Origin: Anaeroplasmataceae bacterium
GTDB lineage: Bacteria > Bacillota_I > Bacilli_A > Acholeplasmatales > Anaeroplasmataceae
Reading direction: 5' to 3'
NCBI GenBank assembly: GCA_029057785.1
Contig: JAIDZC010000044.1
Coordinates: forward strand, 1-64,000
Length of the DNA: 64,000 nucleotides
The notes below the pieces were generated by a model. That model had not been told where the DNA came from. It did no database searches and saw only the letters and a list, made by a program, of their open reading frames with translations. This document shows positions 7,488 through 14,570 of the stretch, one piece after another; within the stretch, counting starts at the first letter, position 1, and the number at the start of each line of letters is the position of its first letter. A program made the position numbers and the translations under genes.

Positions 7488-8900
7488 CTAAAAAAAGATA
7501 TGGAAAATTTTTAAAACAAGTATAAGAGTAATAAAAGAGAAAATAAAATCAGCTATATTAACACCTAAAAAATTAAAGTTCATACTATCTTTTAAAATTT
7601 GAAATGGAGCGTCAACAATAGCAAACATCATACCAACTAATGTATTATCACTACCGCTACCATCAGTATAACCTTGATTATAACCACTTTGATATCCCTC
7701 ATTTTTTCCTTGTTCTATTCCATCATTAAAGCCGTTATTATAACCTTGTTCTTTTCCATTTTCTAAACCAGAAGTATAACCAGCATTGAAACCTTGACCA
7801 TAACCAACTTGTAAACTATTATTAGTAATAATCAAATCATCAATATACATGTCAGATGAAGTATTAAAACCAATAATTAATAATTGAGTCATATAAGCAT
7901 TAGACAAACCATCAGGCACAGTTAAAACCCAACGACCTAAACCAGTAGAAGAACCACTAACCAATTTTAAATATGATCCATCAATAACACCAATACCATT
8001 ATTGCCACTATTATAACCAAGATTAAAAGCAATACGACCATTTTCGGTCATATATTGACCATCATATATATTCAAATAAATAGAGTCTTGCTGCAGCAAA
8101 ATACCATTAGCATTATTAAAATAAATATCTAATCTAGTAGCATTAGCAGGAATAACCTCAGTATAAGAAACCTTATCTTGATAATATCCTAAATTAATAA
8201 TATTCTCGTTAATAGTATCAGAAATAACCCCACCTTGATAAGCGATTTTATCTCCTGTAGAAGTAGAATAAGAAACAATTAAAGTAGAATTAATAAAAAT
8301 ATCAGAAAATTGTTGATAATATTCATTTTTACCATCGGCATAACCTATATCATATCCATTTTGATAAGCATTATTACTTGCATTTTCAACCCACTCATCA
8401 GAATACCAAATCCCATATGGCTCATAAGGTTTAGCAGTAGACCCCTCATTAAGCATAGGTCTTAACTCAAAATCAGAAAAACGACCACTCTCGGTCATAT
8501 AAATTTGAATATAAGTAATATTATAATTTACAGAAAATGTAGCACCATAATCAACCCTAATTCTGTTAGTATAATCATTCAAACCAGCAGTTAGAAAAAA
8601 CTGAAAGCCAGTATAATTTTCAAAAGCCAAGAAAGAATAAGTAGTATTTGCTCTTACAGGAACATTCAAAGGTATAAAAATATTTATATTATAAGTAGAA
8701 GTTTTATATAAATAAATAACACCATTTTTGACCTCTGCCATAGCAGTACTAGAACCATAAGTACCATCTTTAATACTTAAAACATTATCAGATATTAAAT
8801 TGCCGTTATCGTCTAAAGTATAAGCATTAGATTTAAAACCAAAGCATACACCTAAAAACAAACTAGCAAATAATATACATGTCACAATTATTTTTTTCAT
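7488..8900 (-). CDS. Large secreted, membrane-anchored phage protein, probable adsorption/minor coat protein (pIII analogue)
   Basis: A 470-residue protein beginning MKKIIVTCILFASLFLGVC, a clear signal sequence. The body resembles carbohydrate-binding beta-sandwich modules (STYNINIFIPLNVPV, FELRPMLNEGSTAKPYEPYG). Two Gly-Tyr repeat tracts follow, near residues 180-200 and 365-415, with the GYxxGYxxG pattern (GYDIGYADG, GYQSGYNQGYTDG), then a C-terminal hydrophobic anchor ending VLKIFHIFF. Filamentous phage pIII proteins have this order: signal, receptor-binding domains, Gly-rich linkers, C-terminal anchor. GGAG sits 8 nt before the start. Confidence 0.75.
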   Translation of the reverse strand: MKKIIVTCILFASLFLGVCFGFKSNAYTLDDNGNLISDNVLSIKDGTYGSSTAMAEVKNGVIYLYKTSTYNINIFIPLNVPVRANTTYSFLAFENYTGFQFFLTAGLNDYTNRIRVDYGATFSVNYNITYIQIYMTESGRFSDFELRPMLNEGSTAKPYEPYGIWYSDEWVENASNNAYQNGYDIGYADGKNEYYQQFSDIFINSTLIVSYSTSTGDKIAYQGGVISDTINENIINLGYYQDKVSYTEVIPANATRLDIYFNNANGILLQQDSIYLNIYDGQYMTENGRIAFNLGYNSGNNGIGVIDGSYLKLVSGSSTGLGRWVLTVPDGLSNAYMTQLLIIGFNTSSDMYIDDLIITNNSLQVGYGQGFNAGYTSGLENGKEQGYNNGFNDGIEQGKNEGYQSGYNQGYTDGSGSDNTLVGMMFAIVDAPFQILKDSMNFNFLGVNIADFIFSFITLILVLKIFHIFF

Positions 8901-9124
8901 AATACCCACTCCCCAATACTAACAATTTTAGATGGATTGACTCTATGAATAGAAACCCTATCAATTGAAAATTGCTCTTTTAAAATATCAATATAAGTCA
9001 ATAATTCTATTTTATCAACAACAACACAATATTTTATAGAACCCAAAACCAAAACTTTACCATTACCACGATAAGCATACTTATAAGCTAATACTTTGTA
9101 GATTTTTTCTCTTTTACGTTTCAT
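8897..9124 (-). CDS. Phage hypothetical protein (75 aa)
   Basis: A 75-residue basic protein (MKRKREKIYKVLAYKYAYRG) with an alternating hydrophobic pattern (KVLVLGSIKYCVVVDKI) suggesting a small beta/alpha domain. A strong GAGGGG site precedes it and it overlaps the start of the surface-protein gene by 4 nt. No family recognised. Confidence 0.65.
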   Translation of the reverse strand: MKRKREKIYKVLAYKYAYRGNGKVLVLGSIKYCVVVDKIELLTYIDILKEQFSIDRVSIHRVNPSKIVSIGEWVL

Positions 9125-9138
9125 AAATACACCCCTCT

Positions 9139-9492
9139 CTAATAACCTTTATGAATAAAAGATTGAAACATTGAAATCAAGAAATCGAATACGTCATAAA
9201 CGCAGTCCATAAGACCAACAAATACAAACCAACTAAACACACTTAAACAAATATAAAGATTAGTACCACCAACAGCTACACCAAACTTAGATAGAATTTG
9301 AATAAACGTATCATATATCAAATTAAAATTAAATAATGAAGTATACTCAACATACAAATCTTTTTCAGATAAACCAACTCTAAAGGCAGACAACACCAGG
9401 CAAATTATAGGCAATGCATACAAAAAACCTACAGTCATATCTTTAATGAATTCAGATGGACATATCCTTTTATTTTCTTTTCTTTTTTTCAT
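9139..9492 (-). CDS. Phage membrane protein following Zot
   Basis: About 117 residues from ATG at 9492, which follows GAGG by 9 nt; a longer start at 9513 is also open. The gene overlaps the end of the zot-like gene. A charged N-terminus (MKKRKENKR) is followed by two or three hydrophobic stretches (MTVGFLYALPIICLVLSAF; LYICLSVFSWFVFVGLMDCV). It may be a partner of the Zot ATPase in the assembly site, by position only. Confidence 0.65.
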   Translation of the reverse strand: MKKRKENKRICPSEFIKDMTVGFLYALPIICLVLSAFRVGLSEKDLYVEYTSLFNFNLIYDTFIQILSKFGVAVGGTNLYICLSVFSWFVFVGLMDCVYDVFDFLISMFQSFIHKGY

Positions 9493-10282
9493 TTGAACCA
9501 ACCTCGCTTTCATAATCTACATAACTAGCAATATCTTTGTAATTATGTATCTTTAAATCTTCTAATTGCTTACCATTAATAACTTGATCTGCAACAGGTA
9601 AATTATCAGTAAGACCTGAAAAACAATGCGTATCATAAAGTTTAAATACCTTTTTAGTTAAAAAATACCATCTAGTATCTTCAACGTCATCGACAACATT
9701 TAACGTAGACTCATCATTAATAGTAAATACACGTATCTTAAATAGAAGTAAGAAAAATATCCTTACACGTTTAAATATCCAAATATAAGAATTTACGCAC
9801 CTTTTCATAGCATAATGACAATCAGATAAAGCCTGTGTATTTACAAACATAATGCCACCCCTAGTCTCTTGTCTAAACAGCTTAATGAATAACATTAAAG
9901 TAGTATTATTGATTTCTTTATATGACATGGAGTCAGCAACTAAACTAAACTCATCAATTACTACTACACTACCATAAGGCAATCTTACTTTACGTTCTAA
10001 TATATCTTTAGTCAAAGGCACATAATCCATTTTAAGCGGTATATTCGAGCATATAACGGGCTTTTCAAACTTCTTCCAAGCAAATAACACTTTAGATATC
10101 TTCCAACTCCTTAAGCGCCTTTTATACTCGCGAACACCACCACCAATAGTAAACAAACTTTTACCAGCACCTAAACCACCATTAACCATTACAATAGAAT
10201 TATCGGGCAATGTTGCAAACTTCTTATATAAAACAAAATAGCCAATTAATAAAGCAGCTAAAATTAATAACCATATCCACAT
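9470..10282 (-). CDS. zot: Zot/pI-like assembly ATPase
   Basis: A 270-residue ATPase. It has an N-terminal membrane helix (WIWLLILAALLIGYFVLY), Walker A GGLGAGKS (35-42), Walker B VVVIDEF (106-112), and then the motif RGGIMFVNTQAL typical of the Zot/pI family. These proteins power extrusion of filamentous phage through the membrane and are the hallmark gene of inoviruses. The membrane helix is at the N-terminus here, whereas in the classical pI/Zot proteins it follows the ATPase domain. The C-terminus is soluble and basic. Confidence 0.9.
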   Translation of the reverse strand: MWIWLLILAALLIGYFVLYKKFATLPDNSIVMVNGGLGAGKSLFTIGGGVREYKRRLRSWKISKVLFAWKKFEKPVICSNIPLKMDYVPLTKDILERKVRLPYGSVVVIDEFSLVADSMSYKEINNTTLMLFIKLFRQETRGGIMFVNTQALSDCHYAMKRCVNSYIWIFKRVRIFFLLLFKIRVFTINDESTLNVVDDVEDTRWYFLTKKVFKLYDTHCFSGLTDNLPVADQVINGKQLEDLKIHNYKDIASYVDYESEVGSNEKKKRK

Positions 10283-10343
10283 ATAACCACCTACCTTAAA
10301 GAAAATTGAGGGTATATAGAAAATACACCCTCAATAATGGTAA

Positions 10344-10592
10344 TTAATTTCGACCGCCTAAAGTAATTAGCCAGTTGAATATACGACGTGTAATACCCAC
10401 TGCAAGGGCAATACCGCCAAAAATTGCTACCATTCCACCAAAGGTAGATAGACCCATAGCGCCAGCCTCTCCAGTAGCAATAAATAGATCTGATACGTAT
10501 TCATTAATACCAGACGCTAAACCTTTTGCCATTCCAGAAATACCGCCTACAAGTAGTTCAATAATTTCCTTTAATACATTAGCCATTATCAT
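10344..10592 (-). CDS. Probable major coat protein of the filamentous phage
   Basis: About 80-82 residues, with the start uncertain among ATGs at 10592 and 10586 or GTG at 10595. The amphipathic, acidic/Gly-rich N-terminal half (KEIIELLVGGISGMAKGL) is followed by a Gly/Ala-rich hydrophobic helix (FGGMVAIFGGIALAVGI) and a short basic tail (TRRIFNW). This charge order, length and location just upstream of zot match inovirus major coat proteins. No cleavable signal peptide is evident, which differs from Ff phages. Confidence 0.75.
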   Translation of the reverse strand: MIMANVLKEIIELLVGGISGMAKGLASGINEYVSDLFIATGEAGAMGLSTFGGMVAIFGGIALAVGITRRIFNWLITLGGRN

Positions 10593-10626
10593 CACGACAA
10601 GAGCCTTTAATTGATTTAATTAAAAG

Positions 10627-10860
10627 TTATTCTTGCTTTTCTCCTTCCTCTAAAATTTCTTGTGAATTTTCTTCAGTATCAACAATATATAACTTACCAT
10701 CTTTCTCAAAAAGAGAACCATCAGCTATACCTTGCTCAACTAGGGCTTTCAAACCCTTATCCTCTTTATTTTCTTTTCTCTTCTTACGAATACTCACAAC
10801 AAGAGAATAAGACTCATAAACACAAAATAAAACTAACAAAATAATAAATACATAAGCCAT
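10627..10860 (-). CDS. Small single-span phage protein
   Basis: A 77-residue protein with an N-terminal membrane helix (AYVFIILLVLFCVYESYSLVV) followed by a highly charged cytoplasmic tail rich in Lys then Glu (KKRKENKEDKG ... EEGEKQE). GGGG lies upstream of the ATG. It resembles minor coat or assembly proteins in size and topology, but no family is recognised. Confidence 0.65.
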   Translation of the reverse strand: MAYVFIILLVLFCVYESYSLVVSIRKKRKENKEDKGLKALVEQGIADGSLFEKDGKLYIVDTEENSQEILEEGEKQE

Positions 10861-10866
10861 GTCATA

Positions 10867-11046
10867 TTACCCCTTTACACTTAATTTTTTAATAACAATT
10901 TGAATTTCAGCCTTTTTATTCTTTAAAGTATCAGCATACAACTTGCCAAAATCTTCTATAGAAATATCAGGATCGTATTTTTGTACCATAAGATAAGCAA
11001 CCGCTAGTTGTTGCTTAACTACAGCATTTAAAATAAATCTAGCCAT
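10867..11046 (-). CDS. Small phage protein (59 aa)
   Basis: Starts at ATG 11046, which follows the stop of the previous gene by one base (TAATATG), so translation is probably coupled. The peptide MARFILNAVVKQQL... is mostly helical and basic, ending KKLSVKG. A longer frame upstream (to 11097) overlaps the preceding gene and is less likely. No function recognised. Confidence 0.55.
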   Translation of the reverse strand: MARFILNAVVKQQLAVAYLMVQKYDPDISIEDFGKLYADTLKNKKAEIQIVIKKLSVKG

Positions 11047-11047
11047 A

Positions 11048-11425
11048 TTATTTCTTATCAGCTGAAGCAGTAGGATATTGTTTTTCAGACTTAGCAATTA
11101 ATTTAATAGCAGAGTCAGACTTAAAGAAATGTCTAGAAACTTCTACCATTTCCCCATCTAGTGGAACTTTAATACTCAAATAAGTATACTCAGTCTTTTT
11201 CTTGGATACTTCAGTTTTTAACTCGGCATCAAAATGGAAATTTTTGCCATTTTCTAATTGAGATAACTCTACCAATGATAAATCTGAAGGTTTCTTTTTA
11301 TCAAAGAAAAACTTATCAATTTCCTTTATTTCATCATTAATAACTACACCAATAGAAATATACTTGTATTCTCCACCGCCTTTCTCTTCACTTGCAATAC
11401 CTGTCTTTAATTCCAATACATACAT
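11048..11425 (-). CDS. Phage protein with internal duplication, candidate ssDNA-binding protein
   Basis: A 125-residue protein built of two copies of a 38-residue unit: residues about 4-41 (LELKTG...EYKYISIGVVIN...FFF) and 67-101 (AELKTE...EYTYLSIKVPLD...HFF). Each unit is beta-rich with aromatic residues. It is the first gene of the phage operon. In filamentous phages an abundant ssDNA-binding protein is encoded early, so that role is plausible, but no known family is recognised. GGAGAAAGGA precedes the ATG. Confidence 0.65.
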   Translation of the reverse strand: MYVLELKTGIASEEKGGGEYKYISIGVVINDEIKEIDKFFFDKKKPSDLSLVELSQLENGKNFHFDAELKTEVSKKKTEYTYLSIKVPLDGEMVEVSRHFFKSDSAIKLIAKSEKQYPTASADKK

Positions 11426-11619
11426 AGATTTTTCCTTTCTCCTCTTAAGGCCTATCAGCTAACTATGTAATAGCCAAAGGGAAACCTATTAATTTTTGTT
11501 CTAGGACTTACATACATTGATTTTTAACAACTTCTTTGATACAATAGTAATTGCGACATTATTTTTATATGGCAGAAGTACGCTTTTTCAACGAAAGCCT
11601 ATTTTTTGCTTTAAACAAG

Positions 11620-11636
11620 TACCCAAATTTAGGGTA
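11620..11636. promoter_or_regulatory. Phage operator O2
   Basis: A 17-bp imperfect palindrome, TACCCAAATTTAGGGTA, lies just downstream of the expected start site of the minus-strand phage promoter. It matches O1 in length, ends and AT-rich centre, as expected for two sites of one repressor. Confidence 0.75.
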
Positions 11637-11645
11637 CCTAAAATA

Positions 11646-11673
11646 ATTATACTCAAAATTTGAGTATTGTCAA
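11646..11673 (-). promoter_or_regulatory. Main phage promoter
   Basis: On the minus strand a perfect TTGACA (11673-11668) and perfect TATAAT (11651-11646) are spaced by 16 bp. It points into the phage operon and gives a leader of roughly 210 nt before the first gene. Operator O1 occupies the spacer, so repressor binding would block polymerase. Confidence 0.88.
11650..11666. promoter_or_regulatory. Phage operator O1
   Basis: TACTCAAAATTTGAGTA is a perfect 8-1-8 palindrome between the -35 and -10 boxes of the phage promoter and upstream of the divergent repressor gene. Confidence 0.8.
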
Positions 11674-11693
11674 TAAAAAAGTGAGGTAAAATT

Positions 11694-11900
11694 ATGAATT
11701 TTAGAGAAAATTTAAAAGAACTAAGAATTAAAAGCAATCTAACACAACAACAATTAAGCAACTTGCTTAAAATACCACTCAAAACATATAGACACTATGA
11801 GCAAGGAGAAAGCAAAACTATTTCTTTTGAATTATTAGAAAAATTAACTCAAGTATTAAACTGCAGCTACAACGAATTATTAAAAGAAAAGGGAAAATAA
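11694..11900 (+). CDS. XRE-family phage repressor
   Basis: A 68-residue protein made almost entirely of a Cro/CI helix-turn-helix (LRIKSNLTQQQLSNLLKIPLKT, then YRHYEQGES). GTGAGG precedes the ATG. It is divergent from the phage operon and sits beside two matching 17-bp palindromes that overlap the phage promoter, so it most likely keeps the prophage silent and may control its own expression. There is no cleavage domain of the LexA kind, so induction would need another route. Confidence 0.85.
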   Translation: MNFRENLKELRIKSNLTQQQLSNLLKIPLKTYRHYEQGESKTISFELLEKLTQVLNCSYNELLKEKGK

Positions 11901-11904
11901 AAAA

Positions 11905-12186
11905 ATGAAACTAAGTACAAAATGCAAAATTTTAAAATTTGATCTACAAAATACAGACAAAGAAGAAATACAAGAAAAAATAGAAGAATACTGCGAAAAT
12001 AGATTATTTTATAGTAAGACAGTCAAAGCAATATCAACAAACATAAAAAATGAAAATGATTATATAGTTAACGTAATATATGAAACAAAATTAAAATGGG
12101 CAGAAATATTTCTGTTCATAATTGTATATGGTTCAATAATATACATGGCAATATATTTAATAGTAAAATTAATAAACACAAAGTAA
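11905..12186 (+). CDS. Phage hypothetical membrane protein
   Basis: A 93-residue protein 4 bp after the repressor gene. The N-terminal 70 residues are charged and probably alpha/beta; the C-terminus has one membrane helix (WAEIFLFIIVYGSIIYMAIYLIV). No family recognised. Being co-transcribed with the repressor, it should be made in the lysogen, so immunity, superinfection exclusion or signal sensing are possible roles (inference). Confidence 0.65.
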   Translation: MKLSTKCKILKFDLQNTDKEEIQEKIEEYCENRLFYSKTVKAISTNIKNENDYIVNVIYETKLKWAEIFLFIIVYGSIIYMAIYLIVKLINTK

Positions 12187-12381
12187 AAAGGTAAATCGGC
12201 AGCTATAAAATTTTAAATGTTGATTTTTAAAATCTATTGTTGTTTGTTTGCTTTTACAAAAGATAGATGAACATTTATAACAACTTACCATATCTACACC
12301 CAGTCAGCCCCACCCCCAGTGCGCCCCTGTATACTTTCTTTCTTCGTATAGGGTTTTATCTCTGCTTGTGGTCCATAAGAG

Positions 12382-12402
12382 CAAGGCTCTACGGGAGCCT
12401 TG
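12382..12402. repeat. GC-rich hairpin in the phage non-coding region
   Basis: CAAGGCTC (12382-12389) pairs perfectly with GAGCCTTG (12395-12402) across a 5-nt loop. No T-run follows, so it is probably not a terminator. Confidence 0.6.
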
Positions 12403-12404
12403 AG

Positions 12405-12485
12405 AATAAACATTTTTAAATCATTATTTTTATAGAAGAGAGTCTTATTTTATTTTTTTAAAATAATAATTAAAAAATGTTTATT
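12405..12485. repeat. Inner inverted repeat of the phage non-coding region
   Basis: Two 26-bp arms (12405-12430 and 12460-12485) pair at 24 of 26 positions around a 29-nt loop. A second pairing, TAGAAGAG in the loop with CTCTTCTA just beyond the right arm, overlaps it, so alternative or pseudoknotted folds are possible. Confidence 0.65.
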
Positions 12486-13101
12486 TACCTATTTTTTTAC
12501 TCTTCTATCTTTGAGGGTTTTGTCGTTCTAATTGTTAGTTCTATTGGTGTTTGTGGGGTTTCTATGCTCTGCCGAGCCAATCATCAATTTGAGGGGCTGC
12601 TGCCCTTTTTTACTTCCTTTTCTTAAATTTTACTTTTTTTAAATTCGCTAAGTTGGTAGTATATTTTATTTTAGGGTTTTCTACTTTTGAGAAAGGGGCG
12701 CATCGGGGGTAGGGCTGACTGAATTCGATATAGCAAATTATTATAAACTTTTATTTCAAGCCACAAACAACAATTAATAATTAAATAAATAAAAATTTTA
12801 TATGATTAAACTATTATTTATAATCAAATAAAATAAAACAATATTCCAGGTCAAACAACAACCAAAACCCAAATAAAGAAATCAATAACAATTAAATAAA
12901 TAAAATAATTGTGACAATGAAATACCAAAACAATAAACACTAAATTAAAGTACAAAAACCAACACTATAAAGCATTTATAAATAAAAATACAATAAATAA
13001 TCAATAAAGCATTAAAAACCCAAAATAAACCAATCTTAATAATCATGTCATACACAAAAACTAGTGAAAAAATATTTACACTACTTTTTTGTTAAATTCT
13101 T

Positions 13102-13176
13102 GTTTGCTGCAGCTGGTGGGTTAAAACTACTAGGTATGATAGTTTTAACTAAAGCAAGCCACCAGCTGCAGCAAAC
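13102..13176. repeat. Strong two-tier hairpin upstream of integrase
   Basis: An outer 18-bp perfect stem (13102-13119 with 13159-13176), rich in GCTGCAGC, encloses a contiguous inner 10-bp perfect stem (13120-13129 with 13140-13149), a 10-nt loop and a 9-nt bulge on the right side. The loop lacks the TATTAC found in the rep-proximal hairpin. It is a candidate packaging signal or complementary-strand origin for the phage, or an arm-type integrase site. Confidence 0.75.
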
Positions 13177-13275
13177 AACTTGAAAGGAGTTGATATTAAT
13201 AAATTTTTGTAAAAGGCAATTATCTTACAGAGTATTTTTATATAATCTCTTAAAACAATGAAAAGAGGTTATACA

Positions 13276-14220
13276 ATGGAAAATCAAGAAATATTAAACG
13301 CACTAGGTAATTTAATTCAAAATCAAGTAAACAAAAACAATATGGATATTAATATCGCATATCAAAACTTTATCCAAAAAGCAAAGTGTACATGTCGTGA
13401 AAGTACAATATCTTACTACAATAAGAAATTCAAATTATTAAAAGAAACTCTATCAGCTATAGGAGTTAATAACTTATCAGATATAAACAAAGTCATATAC
13501 AATAAACTAATTTTAATACTTAAAAATAGTAGATATAAAAACAACACTATCAATAAAGTATGTGACCTTTTAAAAAGTATCTTTAAAACAAATGTTGAAC
13601 TAGGTTTTATACAGTCAAACCCTCTAGCAGGAATAAAGAAACTAAAAGAAGATAATGTAATGATCATCATTATTAAAAAACTAATTTTAAATCGTATATT
13701 TGATTATTTATTTAACCTAAAAGAAAACTTTTACAACATTAGAAACACTTTAGCAATACTCCTACTAAATGATACCGGAGTACGAATTAATGAACTTGTA
13801 CACGTCAAATGGAAAAATATTAATATCGAAGAAAATACAATTTATCTTGATTTTACTAAAACAATTAAAACTAGATTTGTATATTTTCAAGAAGTGACTA
13901 AAAAATATATGTTAAAATATTTATCTTATCATAGTAAGAAATGTGAATACCTTTTTATAACCAAAAAAGATACTCAGATGAATGTAGACAGCGTATATGA
14001 TTTTATATCCCAGATCAAACAAACACTAAATATTGAAAATTCAATAAGTCCCCATAAATGGAGGCATACATTTGCTACTAAATTAATAGAGGAAAATGTA
14101 AACCTTGATAGCATTATGAAAGTACTAGGACATACACAATATACAACTACAGCTAGATACCTACACCAACAACAAACTAAGATAAAGAATGACATTCTAA
14201 AAGCAATAAAAAAAAGGTAA
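13276..14220 (+). CDS. int: Tyrosine-recombinase integrase
   Basis: A 314-residue integrase. An N-terminal SAM-like core-binding domain (about residues 20-110) is followed by the catalytic domain with Arg in GVRINEL, His-x-x-Arg in HKWRH, the GHT motif and the nucleophilic Tyr in ARYLHQ, so all key residues are present. I choose ATG 13276 because GAGG lies 7 nt before it; the earlier ATG 13258 has no site. The gene ends 82 bp from the intact tRNA-Arg 3' end, the usual place for an integrase that targets a tRNA. Confidence 0.92.
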   Translation: MENQEILNALGNLIQNQVNKNNMDINIAYQNFIQKAKCTCRESTISYYNKKFKLLKETLSAIGVNNLSDINKVIYNKLILILKNSRYKNNTINKVCDLLKSIFKTNVELGFIQSNPLAGIKKLKEDNVMIIIIKKLILNRIFDYLFNLKENFYNIRNTLAILLLNDTGVRINELVHVKWKNINIEENTIYLDFTKTIKTRFVYFQEVTKKYMLKYLSYHSKKCEYLFITKKDTQMNVDSVYDFISQIKQTLNIENSISPHKWRHTFATKLIEENVNLDSIMKVLGHTQYTTTARYLHQQQTKIKNDILKAIKKR

Positions 14221-14302
14221 ATAACCGACATTATTTACCCTATAATACATCGGACTCCTCTAGGCTAAAAACCCAAAATAGACCGAAATATCAAATTTTA
14301 AA

Positions 14303-14326
14303 TGGCGCACCCAAGAGGATTCGAAC
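14303..14326. repeat. att site, tRNA-proximal copy
   Basis: Twenty-four bases identical to 4775-4798, forming the 3' end (T-arm strand, acceptor strand and CCA) of the intact tRNA-Arg gene. The adjacent integrase and the second copy define the element ends. Confidence 0.9.
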
Positions 14327-14379
14327 CCCTAACCTTTTGATCCGTAGTCAAACGATCTATCCAATTGATCTATGGGTGC
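14303..14379 (-). tRNA. tRNA-Arg(ACG)
   Basis: A complete cloverleaf of 77 nt with encoded CCA. The acceptor GCACCCA pairs with TGGGTGC, the anticodon stem TTTGA pairs with TCAAA, and the loop CTACGGA gives anticodon ACG (read as ICG). The discriminator base is G. It is the integration target of the phage-like element and remains intact after insertion. Confidence 0.95.
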
Positions 14380-14388
14380 ATATAGAAA

Positions 14389-14464
14389 TGGCGGTTCGGA
14401 CGGGACTTGAACCCGCGATCTCCAGTGTGACAGACTAGCATGTTAACCACTACACCACCGAACC
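14389..14464 (-). tRNA. tRNA-Asp(GTC)
   Basis: A 76-nt cloverleaf with encoded CCA. The acceptor GGTTCGG pairs with CCGAACC, the anticodon loop CTGTCAC gives GTC, and the T-arm is GCGGG TTCAAGT CCCGT. It lies 9 bp upstream of tRNA-Arg in the same direction, so the two are probably co-transcribed. Confidence 0.95.
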
Positions 14465-14570
14465 ATTATCTAACGCTTGATTATTATATCATACTTAACA
14501 AATGAAAAACAAGTACTTTTTTTCTTTTTTGAAAAAGAATATAATTAATAAAGAGAAAAGAGGAATTGTT

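Larger units (their letters stand above)
12236..12774. repeat. Large imperfect inverted repeat
   Basis: The outer 12 bp (12236-12247 with 12763-12774) pair perfectly. An inner 28-bp segment (12301-12328 with 12694-12721) pairs with three mismatches and contains C-rich blocks striking for this AT-rich element. The DNA between them pairs weakly. No coding frame and no obvious target-site duplication are seen, so it is not clearly a MITE or insertion sequence. Confidence 0.75.
12187..13275. other. Structured non-coding region of the phage
   Basis: Just over 1 kb without a credible gene. It holds a large imperfect inverted repeat (12236-12774), a nested 26-bp inverted repeat (12405-12430 with 12460-12485), a small GC-rich hairpin (12382-12402), an AT-rich stretch of about 300 bp and a strong hairpin (13102-13176). 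Filamentous phages keep packaging signals and complementary-strand origins in such an intergenic region, so this is a likely site for those functions. Confidence 0.75.
4775..14326. mobile_element. Integrated inovirus-like element with CRESS-type replication module
   Basis: The element is bounded by a perfect 24-bp direct repeat (4775-4798 and 14303-14326) that is the 3' end of tRNA-Arg. The excised circle would be 9,528 bp. Minus-strand cassette, 11425 to 4985: duplicated-domain protein, two small proteins, coat-like peptide, Zot ATPase, membrane protein, small protein, adsorption-like protein, membrane protein, origin hairpin, Rep and three small proteins. Plus strand: XRE repressor, membrane protein, non-coding region, integrase. 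The Zot/coat/surface-protein order and size match filamentous phages. Rep and its origin match CRESS-DNA replicons. All genes look intact, so it could be functional. Confidence 0.88.

Noticed and set aside
10375-10614. 79-codon plus-strand frame opposite the coat-like gene
   Set aside because: It is fully antisense to a better supported gene, is Pro/Ile-rich without a domain and lacks a ribosome site.
12236-12774. MITE or insertion sequence
   Set aside because: Despite inverted ends, no transposase frame or clear target-site duplication is visible, and the arms are imperfect; it is reported as a structured region instead.
13102-13176. Rolling-circle origin for the CRESS Rep
   Set aside because: The loop has no TATTAC-type nick site, whereas the hairpin at 6866-6910 has it and lies next to rep.
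13178-13260. Short leader peptide before integrase (TTG start after AAAGGAG)
   Set aside because: The ribosome site directly abuts the TTG, and the peptide has no recognisable feature.
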